Shown here: in pieces, positions 8,994-17,013 of the stretch
Layout of the letters: the number at the start of each line of letters is the position of its first letter
Numbering within the stretch: the stretch's first letter is position 1
Origin: Eubacteriales bacterium
GTDB taxonomy: Bacteria; Bacillota; Clostridia; Saccharofermentanales; DTU023
Length of the DNA stretch: 44,891 bases
Direction: 5' to 3'
Assembly: GCA_030532065.1 (NCBI GenBank)
Contig: JAUNLW010000008.1
Coordinates: 1-44,891 of the forward strand
Made by a program: the position numbers and the translations under genes
The notes under the pieces: generated by a model
The model's database searches: none
The model's input: only the letters and a program-made list of their open reading frames with translations
Told to the model about the DNA's origin: nothing

Positions 8994-9980
8994 ATGGGTG
9001 AGATTATTGCAATCAAAGACCTTCAGACTTGCTATGTCGATCAGGGGAACCCTATAGCTGCGGTTGATAGGGTTTCCCTGACCCTTAATGCGGGAGAAAC
9101 GGTAGCAGTAGTCGGCGAATCAGGCTGTGGCAAGAGTACTTTAGCCAAATCGATTATTCGTCTGCATAACGAGTCCTACACCCGCATTACAGAAGGCAGC
9201 ATTTGTTTTGAAGGTAGAGATTTATTGACTTTAACTGAGTCGGAACTCAGGCAGATACGTGGTAATCAAATTACCATGATCTTCCAGAATCCGCTTTCGG
9301 CTTTGGATCCGCTCTTTACGATCAGGCAGCAAATGTCCGAGATGTTTGAGTTCCATGGCATAAAGCTTAAGCCAAAAGAACGGGACGCTTTCCTGACTGA
9401 GTTGTTGAAGAAGGTACAAATCTCCTCGCCGAAAGAAAGACTAAGCGCCTACCCGCACCAGCTATCGGGCGGTATGCAGCAGAGAATTCTCATTGCCATG
9501 GCTATTGTCCTCAAGCCGAGGTTGATAATTGCTGATGAGCCAACCACAGCTTTGGATGTTACCACTCAGGCTCAAATACTGTATTTGCTGCACTGCTTAC
9601 AACAGGAACTGCAAAGCGGCATGCTGCTAATCACGCACGACCTGGGCATTGTTTCGCAATACAGTGACCGCGTATGTGTTATGTATGCTGGCGTGGTTAT
9701 GGAAGAAGCAGCCACAGAAAAAATCTTTGCCGATCCGGCCCATCCTTACACTCAGGCTCTACTAAAGGTTGCCATGAGCCTGCCTTACTCTACGGGTGAG
9801 CTTTACTCTATTCCGGGATCGGTACGTAAGTTCCGGGGACCAGTCCAGCAATGTCGTTTCTGTGAGCGCTGTGCTAAGGCCCTGCCCAGATGTCGAGAAG
9901 AGGAACCGCCGCTGTTTAAGCTTGCGGATGGAAGTAAGGTGCGCTGTTGGCTGTATGAAAGGGAGACCGCAAATGACTAG
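8994..9980 (+). CDS. Oligopeptide-type ABC transporter ATPase (DppD/OppD-like)
   Basis: A 328-residue ATPase with Walker A GESGCGKSTLAKS, a Q-loop in FQNPLSALDPLF, signature LSGGMQQRILIAMA, Walker B LIIADEPTTALDV and the H-loop LLITHDLG. The C-terminus has the Opp-type extension HPYTQALL with a cysteine-rich CRFCERCAKALPRC segment of the kind that can hold an Fe-S cluster or metal in this subfamily. It starts 6 bases after the binding-protein stop and overlaps the next ATPase gene by 8 bases, consistent with coupled translation. It pairs with the downstream ATPase to power import. Confidence 0.92.
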   Translation: MGEIIAIKDLQTCYVDQGNPIAAVDRVSLTLNAGETVAVVGESGCGKSTLAKSIIRLHNESYTRITEGSICFEGRDLLTLTESELRQIRGNQITMIFQNPLSALDPLFTIRQQMSEMFEFHGIKLKPKERDAFLTELLKKVQISSPKERLSAYPHQLSGGMQQRILIAMAIVLKPRLIIADEPTTALDVTTQAQILYLLHCLQQELQSGMLLITHDLGIVSQYSDRVCVMYAGVVMEEAATEKIFADPAHPYTQALLKVAMSLPYSTGELYSIPGSVRKFRGPVQQCRFCERCAKALPRCREEEPPLFKLADGSKVRCWLYERETAND

Positions 9981-10935
9981 CAAGACTCTGGTACAAGTTA
10001 AACATGTCTCCAAAGAGTTCAAGGTAAAGAAGCGTTTCTTCTCTAGTACGAGCAAATCGCAAGCCACGGTTAAGGCGGTGAGAGGTGTCTCTTTTGATGT
10101 TTTCGAAGGCGAGACGCTTGGCGTTATTGGGGAATCCGGTTGCGGTAAGACCACTTTGGGCAGAATCCTGGTCCAGCTGATCTCAGCCAGCGAAGGGGAG
10201 ATCAATTACAGCGGCATTCCAGAGGGTATGTTCCGCCAGAAGGTGCAAATGATCTTCCAGGATCCTTATTCCGCCTTGGATCCTCGCATGAGTATTTATC
10301 GTTCTCTGGAAGAACCGCTCCGCATCGCCAACAAACTTACGCCAGAAGAAAGACTGTATTTGGTGAGATCCATGCTGGAACAAGTGGGCATGGACCCGGA
10401 AGACATGGAACGTTACCCACGCAGCTTTTCCGGTGGCCAATTGCAGCGTATTTGCATCGCCCGCACCTTGCTAACCAACCCCATGCTGGTAGTCTGCGAT
10501 GAAGTAGTTTCCGCCTTGGACGTGTCTATCCAATCGCAGATCCTTAACCTGCTAAACGAGCTTAAGCTTAGAAACCAGCTCACCTATGTCTTTATCTCAC
10601 ACAACATGAGCGTGATCCAACATATGAGTGATCGGATCGCTGTAATGTATTTTGGCTCGGTCGTCGAGCTGGGAACTAAACAGGCAGTTTTTGAGCGGGC
10701 CAGGCATCCTTACACGCAGATTCTCATGTCAGCGGTCCCCCAAGTAAGCGCCAAACGTGCTGAGATAAAGCCGCCTCTGGTAACTGGGGAATTACCCAAA
10801 TCCACAGATGAGATACAGGGCTGTGCCTTTCAAAGCCGCTGTCCCTATGCCACCGCCATTTGTGCTGAGCAAAACCCCGCTTTGCTTTCACAAGAAGAGG
10901 GACACTTCGTTGCCTGTCATCATCCCTTAGATTAG
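9973..10935 (+). CDS. Oligopeptide-type ABC transporter ATPase (DppF/OppF-like)
   Basis: The real protein is about 320 residues, starting at MTSKTLVQVKHV. The frame is open further upstream only because it runs inside the preceding gene. It carries Walker A GESGCGKTTLGRI, FQDPYSALDPRMS, signature FSGGQLQRICIARTLL, Walker B LVVCDEVVSALDVS and FISHNMSV. The C-terminal HPYTQILMSAVP and CAFQSRCPYATAIC segments are standard for the OppF branch. It begins inside the end of the first ATPase gene (8-base overlap). Together they form the heterodimeric motor of the importer. Confidence 0.92.
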   Translation: MTSKTLVQVKHVSKEFKVKKRFFSSTSKSQATVKAVRGVSFDVFEGETLGVIGESGCGKTTLGRILVQLISASEGEINYSGIPEGMFRQKVQMIFQDPYSALDPRMSIYRSLEEPLRIANKLTPEERLYLVRSMLEQVGMDPEDMERYPRSFSGGQLQRICIARTLLTNPMLVVCDEVVSALDVSIQSQILNLLNELKLRNQLTYVFISHNMSVIQHMSDRIAVMYFGSVVELGTKQAVFERARHPYTQILMSAVPQVSAKRAEIKPPLVTGELPKSTDEIQGCAFQSRCPYATAICAEQNPALLSQEEGHFVACHHPLD

Positions 10936-10945
10936 GAGAATTGAT

Positions 10946-11863
10946 GTGCTGATCTACTCACTTAAGAAAATACTGCGCATGGTTTGTACGGTGTTTTTTG
11001 TTATTTCAGTAGTTTTTATTTTTTCCCGTCTCACCGGCGATCCTACTTTATATTTGCTCTCAGATGACGCGCCGCTTAGTGCCAGAATTGAGTTGCGTGA
11101 GCAGCTGGGCCTTGATCGACCGATCATGGAGCAATATAGCTCTTATATATCTGGACTTACCAGAGGCGATATGGGCACCAGCTTTGCTTTTCAGAAGCCG
11201 GTGGTGGACTTATATGCTGAGGCTTTGCCAAAGACAATACAGCTGGGCATACCGGCCTTGATTATTTCAGTTATGGCAGGAGTTTTCTTGGGCGTGGTTT
11301 CCGCTGTTAAGAAAGACTCAGCCCTTGATCGTATCACCATGGTGAGCTCCGTAGTAGGCTACACCATACCGCAATTTGTCTTGGGCATCATAATGATCTA
11401 TGTCTTTAGCCTGAAGCTAAAGCTTTTTCCCAGTGGCGGCTACGGTACGATCCGACATCTTATTATGCCAGTCCTGGTTTCCTGTTTTGGGCCTCTAGCA
11501 AAAGTCTCTCGCTTAACCAGATCCTCCATGCTGGAAGTAATCAACAGCGATTTTTTGCGCGCGATTAAAGCTAAAGGCGCCAGCAAACACGCTCTGGTTT
11601 TCCGCCACGCTCTCCGCAATTCGCTCATACCAGTGCTGACCATTGTTGGTATGGAAGTAGGCGGCATTATTGGTGGCTCCGCCATTATTGAATCTGTTTT
11701 TGCCTGGCCAGGCGTAGGTCGCTTGATCACTGAGTCCGCCATTCAAAGAGATTTTCCGGTGCTGCAGTACGGCATCTTAATCTCCGCCGCGGCAGTGACA
11801 ATAACCAATACTTTAGTCGACCTCAGCTATGCCTATATAGATCCCAGAATCAGGGAGAGTTAG
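10946..11863 (+). CDS. ABC transporter permease, DppB-like
   Basis: A 305-residue inner-membrane permease with about six membrane spans, starting at a GTG (10946) seven bases after TAGGAGAA. It shows the OppB/DppB N-terminus (LKKILRMVCTVFFVISVVFI), the periplasmic-loop LREQLGLDRPIMEQY, and the EAA coupling loop near RAIKAKGASKHALVFRHALR with GGSAIIESVFAWPGVGRL after it. It follows the ATPase genes directly. The gene order binding protein, ATPase, ATPase, permease, permease differs from the common dppABCDF order. Confidence 0.92.
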   Translation: MLIYSLKKILRMVCTVFFVISVVFIFSRLTGDPTLYLLSDDAPLSARIELREQLGLDRPIMEQYSSYISGLTRGDMGTSFAFQKPVVDLYAEALPKTIQLGIPALIISVMAGVFLGVVSAVKKDSALDRITMVSSVVGYTIPQFVLGIIMIYVFSLKLKLFPSGGYGTIRHLIMPVLVSCFGPLAKVSRLTRSSMLEVINSDFLRAIKAKGASKHALVFRHALRNSLIPVLTIVGMEVGGIIGGSAIIESVFAWPGVGRLITESAIQRDFPVLQYGILISAAAVTITNTLVDLSYAYIDPRIRES

Positions 11864-11864
11864 T

Positions 11865-12707
11865 ATGTCCAGAAGCAGTTTTTTAAAAACAGATTATATT
11901 ATCCTCTTATTACTGGTGGTGGTGCTGGCGGTCGCTATCGTGGTGCCAATCGTGCATCCTTTCGACTTAAAGGCCACAGACTTGCTTAATCGCTTACAAG
12001 CGCCGACCTTTTCTTTTGGTGAATCCGAGTACTTTCTGGGTACAGATAACCTGGGCAGGGACTTCCTGCTACGGCTTATCTATGGTACCAGAACCTCACT
12101 GGTAGTAGCTTTCGGGGCTTTGATCATCGCCAGCACACTGGGAATTTTATTGGGTACCCTAAGCGGTATGTATGGCGGCTGGGTAGACTCGATTATTTCT
12201 TTCATTATTGACGCAAAACTCTCTCTGCCGACCACTATCTTTGCCATTGCTTTGGCTTCGTTTTTGGGATCCAGCGAAATCAATATGGTCATTATCATTG
12301 GTTTGAGTGGCTTTGCCAGCTTTGCCCGCTTAGTTCGCTCTGAAATCATGAAGCTCAAGAACGCTAACTTTATTCGTGCCTCTCGCTTGATGGGCGCAAG
12401 CTCCTGGCGCATTGCCTGGGAACATTTCCTGCCTAATATACTTTCAATAATCATCGTTAACGGCACGTTGCGTTTTGCCTCCTTTGTTATGCTGGAATCC
12501 TCGCTCTCCTTCCTGGGCCTGGGTATCAAACCACCTAACGTTTCCTTGGGCGTAATGGTTAGCAATGGCCGAGACTATCTCTTCCAGCAGTGGTGGCTTT
12601 CTATTGTGCCCAGCCTGGTCATCGCCTTGATCGTGCTTGCCTCGTCCATCCTGGGCGATCGCTTAAGAGACCGTTTAGACCCGAATTTAGGAGACCTCAA
12701 TGCCTAA
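11865..12707 (+). CDS. ABC transporter permease, DppC-like
   Basis: A 280-residue second permease with about six spans. FLGTDNLGRDFLLRLIYGTR is the DppC/OppC N-domain hallmark, and the EAA loop is around FIRASRLMGASSWRIAWEHF, followed by ESSLSFLGLGIKPPNVSLG. ATG 11865 comes one base after the dppB-like stop and is preceded by GGGAGAG. The end overlaps the GDPD gene by 8 bases, which ties the phosphodiesterases to the transporter operon. Confidence 0.92.
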   Translation: MSRSSFLKTDYIILLLLVVVLAVAIVVPIVHPFDLKATDLLNRLQAPTFSFGESEYFLGTDNLGRDFLLRLIYGTRTSLVVAFGALIIASTLGILLGTLSGMYGGWVDSIISFIIDAKLSLPTTIFAIALASFLGSSEINMVIIIGLSGFASFARLVRSEIMKLKNANFIRASRLMGASSWRIAWEHFLPNILSIIIVNGTLRFASFVMLESSLSFLGLGIKPPNVSLGVMVSNGRDYLFQQWWLSIVPSLVIALIVLASSILGDRLRDRLDPNLGDLNA

Positions 12708-13401
12708 GCTAATTGCGCACCGTGGAGGTGCTAATTCCTACCCTGAAATGAGCCTTGCCGCCATTAAGCAGACTTTGCTGCTCAAACCCTGGGCAGTAGA
12801 AGTCGACCTGCGTTTTACTTGTGACGATAAGGCTGTCATCCATCACGATAGCAGCGCCCAAAGATTGTTTGGTGTAGACCGGTTAATTAGAGCAATGAGC
12901 CTGGAAGAGTACAGCGAGTTGCGATATTTAACAGAGAAAAACATCGGTCCCTGTAGCTTAGAAGAGCTCTTACAGCTTGCTCCTCCGCGCCTGTTGTTTC
13001 ATATGAAAGATGCTGGAAATCACTTGCGCCAGCTCTTGGCACTTATGGATGTTTATCAGCCAGAGTCAGAAATTATCTGGGGTTTAACAGAAGTTAGTGA
13101 CTTTGATTATCTTGTTTCTCTGTCCAGTAGACACCAGGTTTTTGCTTTTCCTCATAACGCAGAAGCGATGGAAGACTGGCTTGACCAGCCGGTCGCTGCA
13201 ATCAGGCTATGGGAAAAATGGCTGACTTCCGAACGTATTCAAATGATTCATGCCGCGGGTAAAAAAGTTCTGGTCATGGTGGGAGAGCCTCAAACTGTAG
13301 GAGAAATTGAGATTTCTGACTTAAAGCAATTAATCGCCGGCCCTATTGATTTCGTACTGTTAAATAATGTAGAGAACGCTATCTCTTTACTTACGAACTA
13401 G
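12700..13401 (+). CDS. Cytoplasmic glycerophosphodiester phosphodiesterase-like protein
   Basis: A 233-residue GDPD-family TIM barrel without signal peptide. Visible motifs are LIAHRGGANSYPEMS (catalytic HRG, with PEM-S replacing the usual PENT), VEVDLRFTCDD (Glu and Asp metal ligands) and AVIHHDSSAQR (catalytic His). The family hydrolyses glycerophosphodiesters to glycerol 3-phosphate and an alcohol. It is near the short end for the family. Its start codon lies within the last codons of the DppC-like gene (8-base overlap, site TTAGGAGA), so it is translated with the importer. The probable job is intracellular cleavage of an imported phosphodiester. Its last codon falls in an 11-bp tandem repeat. 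Confidence 0.85.
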   Translation: MPKLIAHRGGANSYPEMSLAAIKQTLLLKPWAVEVDLRFTCDDKAVIHHDSSAQRLFGVDRLIRAMSLEEYSELRYLTEKNIGPCSLEELLQLAPPRLLFHMKDAGNHLRQLLALMDVYQPESEIIWGLTEVSDFDYLVSLSSRHQVFAFPHNAEAMEDWLDQPVAAIRLWEKWLTSERIQMIHAAGKKVLVMVGEPQTVGEIEISDLKQLIAGPIDFVLLNNVENAISLLTN

Positions 13402-13434
13402 ATACGAACTAGATAATAACCAGATACGAACTAG
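13391..13434 (+). repeat. Four 11-bp tandem units anchored on the GDPD stop codon
   Basis: Units start at 13391, 13402, 13413 and 13424. The consensus is ATACGAACTAG, with the third unit diverged to ATAATAACCAG. The first unit contains the TAG stop, and the array ends right at the ribosome site of the next gene. Confidence 0.85.
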
Positions 13435-13446
13435 AGAGGAACGCTT

Positions 13447-14775
13447 ATGTCCACTAAATACGTTGTAATGTCCGCCGATGCCCTGCTGGGTGAAGATATC
13501 GATCTATTACGCACGACTGAGACCTGGCAAAAGTACTTGGGCAAGGCTTCTGGTATACGCTGTGTGAAGTCCATCTATCCCACGATTACTTTCCCTTGTC
13601 ACGCGACCATGCTGACGGGGGTATATCCGGATAAGCATGGGGTTGTGAGTAATTTGCAGTTTTATCCTGGCAGGGTAAAAGCACCTTGGCGCTGGTACCG
13701 CTCCTTCAATAAATGGCCGACTGATCTCTTTTTTGCTGCCAAAGAAAAAGGCTTATCTACTGCCGCTGTGTTTTGGCCAGGAACGGGTAAACACCCTGCC
13801 ATTGATTATCTCATCAACGAGTGCTGGCCGACTTCTACCGACATTAATAAGCAATTTGGCTACGAGGATTTTCTGGAAACCTTTACAGAAAATGGCAGTT
13901 CGCATGAGGTCAGGCAAATAATAGAGCGCCATCTGCCTAAGTATGACATTATGCAGCATCCGGCAAGAGAAGAGTTCGTTATGGACTGCACCATAGATAT
14001 AATTCGTACTTTCAGGCCGGATGTGCTTTTTCTGCACCCATCTAACATAGATTCCGCAAGGCATAAGTATGGTCTCTACAATGACAAAGTAGATGAAGAA
14101 GTGCTGAAGACAGCATCTTACATTGAGCGTATTTTTACCGCTCTGCTGGAAACAGTTGATTTAGATGAAATCAATTTTGTACTGACCAGTGACCACGGCC
14201 ACCTGAATATTGACCGCATTATCAGCCTTAATCTGCTTTTTAAAGAAGCTGGCTGGATCAAAACGGACGAGGAGGGCCGTTGGCTTTCTTGGGAGGCCTG
14301 CGCAATCTCCGGCGGTACATCTGCCTGTGTTTATGCTGATCCCAACCTAACTCCCGATCGACAAGAAGAATTAGAAGAATTCGTTTATTCATTACAAAAT
14401 CCCGAACAATACGGTATTAGTCTAGTTTTGACAGCGCCAGAAGCTCAAGAGAACTTCCACTTTGCGGGAGACTTCCAGTATGTCTTGGAAACTGACGGAC
14501 ACAGTAGTTTCTCAGACTCAGTTTCTGATCCCTTAGTCCACACCTTTGACGTCACAGATTATCGCTACGGACATGCGACTCACGGTCATATGCCGCATAA
14601 AGGCCCCAGCCCGGTATTCTATGGTGTAGGGCCTGCCTTTAAACAAGAAGTGCTACTGGATACCGGTAAACTCATCGACATCGCGCCCACTCTGGCTCAA
14701 ATGCTGGGAGTAGATCTGGGGGAGACAGATGGCAAGGTGGTGGAGGAGATACTAGATTTACCTAAGTCTCACTAA
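13447..14775 (+). CDS. Alkaline-phosphatase-superfamily phosphodiesterase (NPP-like)
   Basis: A 442-residue enzyme of the nucleotide pyrophosphatase/phosphodiesterase type. It shows the metal Asp in MSADALLGED, nucleophile Thr in YPTITFPCHATMLTGVYPDK (compare PT-TFPNH in the family), the metal-binding DSARHKYG and TSDHGHLNI, and the final His in GHATHGHMPHKGPSP. There is no signal peptide or anchor, which is unusual because many NPPs are extracellular, so it should act in the cytoplasm on imported material. It follows GDPD by 45 bases with site AGAGAGGAA and closes the importer operon. Its substrate (nucleotide, lysophospholipid headgroup or phosphonate-like ester) is open. Confidence 0.85.
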   Translation: MSTKYVVMSADALLGEDIDLLRTTETWQKYLGKASGIRCVKSIYPTITFPCHATMLTGVYPDKHGVVSNLQFYPGRVKAPWRWYRSFNKWPTDLFFAAKEKGLSTAAVFWPGTGKHPAIDYLINECWPTSTDINKQFGYEDFLETFTENGSSHEVRQIIERHLPKYDIMQHPAREEFVMDCTIDIIRTFRPDVLFLHPSNIDSARHKYGLYNDKVDEEVLKTASYIERIFTALLETVDLDEINFVLTSDHGHLNIDRIISLNLLFKEAGWIKTDEEGRWLSWEACAISGGTSACVYADPNLTPDRQEELEEFVYSLQNPEQYGISLVLTAPEAQENFHFAGDFQYVLETDGHSSFSDSVSDPLVHTFDVTDYRYGHATHGHMPHKGPSPVFYGVGPAFKQEVLLDTGKLIDIAPTLAQMLGVDLGETDGKVVEEILDLPKSH

Positions 14776-15929
14776 ATTCCCCTCACCCTCATCACTATTA
14801 CCGCCCCATATGAGGTGATGACCCGGTAATAGCCTTCGATTTCTTTGTCAGTTGCGGGATCGCCGGTGTAGAAGACGAGTTCCTTTTTTTCTAGATTGGC
14901 TATTTTGTTTTCGCTGGCCACGATGATAATATTTTCTTTGCCAATTTCTTGCAGGACCTTTGCGCTGACTTGCTGGTTACCGCGGCCGAATAGGAAGCCC
15001 TGGCCGCCGATAGGTGTGGTGATCAGCTTGGTTTTGTGGCCTTTGATGTGTTCCAGAATATCTTGCTCGTTGAGGTCCTGGGCGATGACCTTTTTCTGAT
15101 AAACCAAGTCTATACCGAGGACAGTGGAGTCATAGCCTAAGAGTTCTTTGAGAGCAGAAACCGTGGAGCCTGCCCCGAGCAGGTAATAGCAATCGTCTTC
15201 CATCTCGTCAAAGACATACTGGGCGATGGAGAGTTGAGCGGCTTTGTCGGAAAGGGGAGAAGGGGCTTTTTTATTCTGCATTCTTTTCTTTTCTAGTGGT
15301 ACGGAAAGTGCGCCGTACAAGCTGGTAAGCAGCTTGCCTTGTCTATAGGCGGCCTCGTCGATATCCATGACTTCACGCTTAACCAGAGGCGTATTGCCTT
15401 TTAGGTAGGCGGCTAAGGTTTCACCGGCAAGTTTAGGCGAGAGGGCGAAGACGGCGGAGTGGATCTTAACTCCGGCGGGGATGCCGAGGACAGGCACATT
15501 CTCACCTAAGGCTCGGTAAATGCAGCGGGCAGTACCGTCACCACCGGCAAAGACGATCAGGTCGGGGTTATGGGCCAGGAAAGACTGTGCGGCCTGGATA
15601 GTATCTTCACTGGATGTTACTACTTCTCGATTTATGCCTTGGTTTACGCCTGTGTCTTGCGCTTTTGCTTGCGGACGGTAAGTTACTTCATAATTGAAGC
15701 CCAGCGACCTCAGAAGATTTTCGCCTAAATCTCCACCCGCTGTATAGAAGAGGACCTGGCCTTTCTGATCGGCGATGGCTTGGAGAGCGAGGTCAACTTT
15801 GGCCTGAGCCAAAGGCTTGGCGCCCCTTAAGATGGCTTCGTGGAGGATGTCACTGCCGTCTGTGCCTTTAAGACCCACCGAACCTCCCATGCCGGCGATG
15901 GGGTTAATAATTAAGCCGATTTTTTTCAT
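14772..15929 (-). CDS. ATP-NAD kinase family protein, AcoX-like
   Basis: About 385 residues. The N-terminus MKKIGLIINPIAGMGGSVGLKG and the nucleotide-site DLIVFAGGDGTARC-IYRALG show the NAD kinase/AcoX fold. The frame stays open upstream to 16034, but ATG 15929 has the site GGGAGAG and the conserved family start, so I place it there. AcoX-type proteins occur near acetoin and amino-acid degradation genes and their exact activity is not settled. The gene converges on the phosphodiesterase gene so tightly that the two stop codons overlap (TAA at 14773-14775 on plus, TAG at 14772-14774 on minus), leaving no room for a terminator. Confidence 0.85.
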   Translation of the reverse strand: MKKIGLIINPIAGMGGSVGLKGTDGSDILHEAILRGAKPLAQAKVDLALQAIADQKGQVLFYTAGGDLGENLLRSLGFNYEVTYRPQAKAQDTGVNQGINREVVTSSEDTIQAAQSFLAHNPDLIVFAGGDGTARCIYRALGENVPVLGIPAGVKIHSAVFALSPKLAGETLAAYLKGNTPLVKREVMDIDEAAYRQGKLLTSLYGALSVPLEKKRMQNKKAPSPLSDKAAQLSIAQYVFDEMEDDCYYLLGAGSTVSALKELLGYDSTVLGIDLVYQKKVIAQDLNEQDILEHIKGHKTKLITTPIGGQGFLFGRGNQQVSAKVLQEIGKENIIIVASENKIANLEKKELVFYTGDPATDKEIEGYYRVITSYGAVIVMRVRGI

Positions 15930-16073
15930 GAGCGCTCTCCCTTGCTGTTTTGAGTTTGCCTTTTGGGCATAATGTTCTATCTGTGTGCTTTTTAGCTTTA
16001 CTGCCGTTTCCAGAAAACGGTTATTCGTCAGCATTTATTTTCACTAGACAAATTTTATTTTCATGTAATTGAA

Positions 16074-16102
16074 ATTATGACAGACTGACCGGCTGTAGGC
16101 AA
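16074..16102 (-). promoter_or_regulatory. Promoter candidate for the AcoX-like gene
   Basis: On the minus strand TTGCCT (16097-16102) and CATAAT (16074-16079) are 17 bases apart, about 145 bases before the start. The rest of the divergent gap to 16240 holds an 8-bp palindrome GTATATAC, which overlaps the TATACT-like -10 of the XRE gene on the plus strand. Confidence 0.55.
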
Positions 16103-16239
16103 GTGTTCTAAAAATACGATTCGGGAGTGGCAAAATCCCTAATAAAGCGATGTCAGCTACCACTTTCGCGCTGTATATACTAGAATCAAAAAAAGCATAA
16201 CTATTGGCCAGCAGGCAAGCTTTTAAGAAGGGAAAAATA

Positions 16240-16854
16240 ATGAAATTCAAAGAAGATATTGGCGGCGTAGTAAAAGAAGCCAGGAAGAGTCAAAGCGTTA
16301 CTCTCAGGCAGTTAAGTGAGGCTACCGGCATTTCTGTAGGCTTCCTTTCGCAGTTTGAGCGAGGAATTTGCAATATATCTCTCGATTCTTTGTCTAAGAT
16401 TGCCCAGGCGCTCGACATCTCGGTGGATGAGTTTTTCCACGAGGATGAGGTAAAGCAAGATAAGGATTATCAGGTGCTGAGGCCTCACGAAATGGTACCG
16501 GCCCATGTTTCTAACAGCTCTATCCAGTATCACTTAACGACTAATTATAACAGTGGCTTCCTGCCCCGCATCCATGTTCTGCTCCCTCAGCCGGAGAATC
16601 CGCCGGAGGAAATCGCAACCTACTCACACGCGGGTGAGGAGTTTATCTATGTGCTGGAAGGTGTGCTGAACCTCTATGTAGGAGACAAGCAAGACCTGCT
16701 TTATCCTGGCGATTCGGCCTATTTCCGTTCAGGCATCGCGCATAACTGGGTAAATCTCAGCAACAAGGTAACGCGCGTGCTTTCGGTCAACTACCCCAAT
16801 CCTTTGCAAAACGAGGAGGGCAAAGGCCTGCCGGTAGAGTACGGCACAGTCTAA
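16240..16854 (+). CDS. XRE-family regulator with C-terminal cupin
   Basis: A 204-residue two-domain regulator. Residues ~8-62 are an XRE helix-turn-helix (VTLRQLSEATGISVGFLSQF, then LDSLSKIAQALDISVDEFF). Residues ~120-190 are a cupin sensor (SHAGEEFIYVLEGVLNLYVG and GDSAYFRSGIAHNWVNLS). Such proteins often control amino-acid or polyamine metabolism in response to a small ligand. ATG 16240 follows an AAGAAGGG site. An upstream TTG at 16204 is in frame but lacks a site. Divergent from the AcoX-like gene and convergent with an aminotransferase, it is a candidate regulator for either. Confidence 0.88.
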   Translation: MKFKEDIGGVVKEARKSQSVTLRQLSEATGISVGFLSQFERGICNISLDSLSKIAQALDISVDEFFHEDEVKQDKDYQVLRPHEMVPAHVSNSSIQYHLTTNYNSGFLPRIHVLLPQPENPPEEIATYSHAGEEFIYVLEGVLNLYVGDKQDLLYPGDSAYFRSGIAHNWVNLSNKVTRVLSVNYPNPLQNEEGKGLPVEYGTV

Positions 16855-16883
16855 GCATTTTCTGGAAAAGTATTATTTAGTTC

Positions 16884-17013
16884 ACCTGAAACCAAAGGCA
16901 TAGTGCAAACCTGACGTCATAAAGCATAGAGCATACCCGGCATCATAAAGCTTAGTGCATACCCAATGTCATAAAGCTTAGTGTATACACGAGGCTATAT
17001 CGCTTAGTGGAAG
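16884..17013 (-). repeat. Five 26-bp tandem units anchored on the aminotransferase stop
   Basis: The motif TAGTG/TAGAG recurs at 16901, 16927, 16953, 16979 and 17005, exactly 26 bases apart. The surrounding ATAAAGCTTAGTGCATACCC is shared by the central copies. The copy at 17005 contains the aminotransferase stop. The array occupies most of the gap to the XRE gene, and no hairpin terminator is seen there. Confidence 0.85.
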
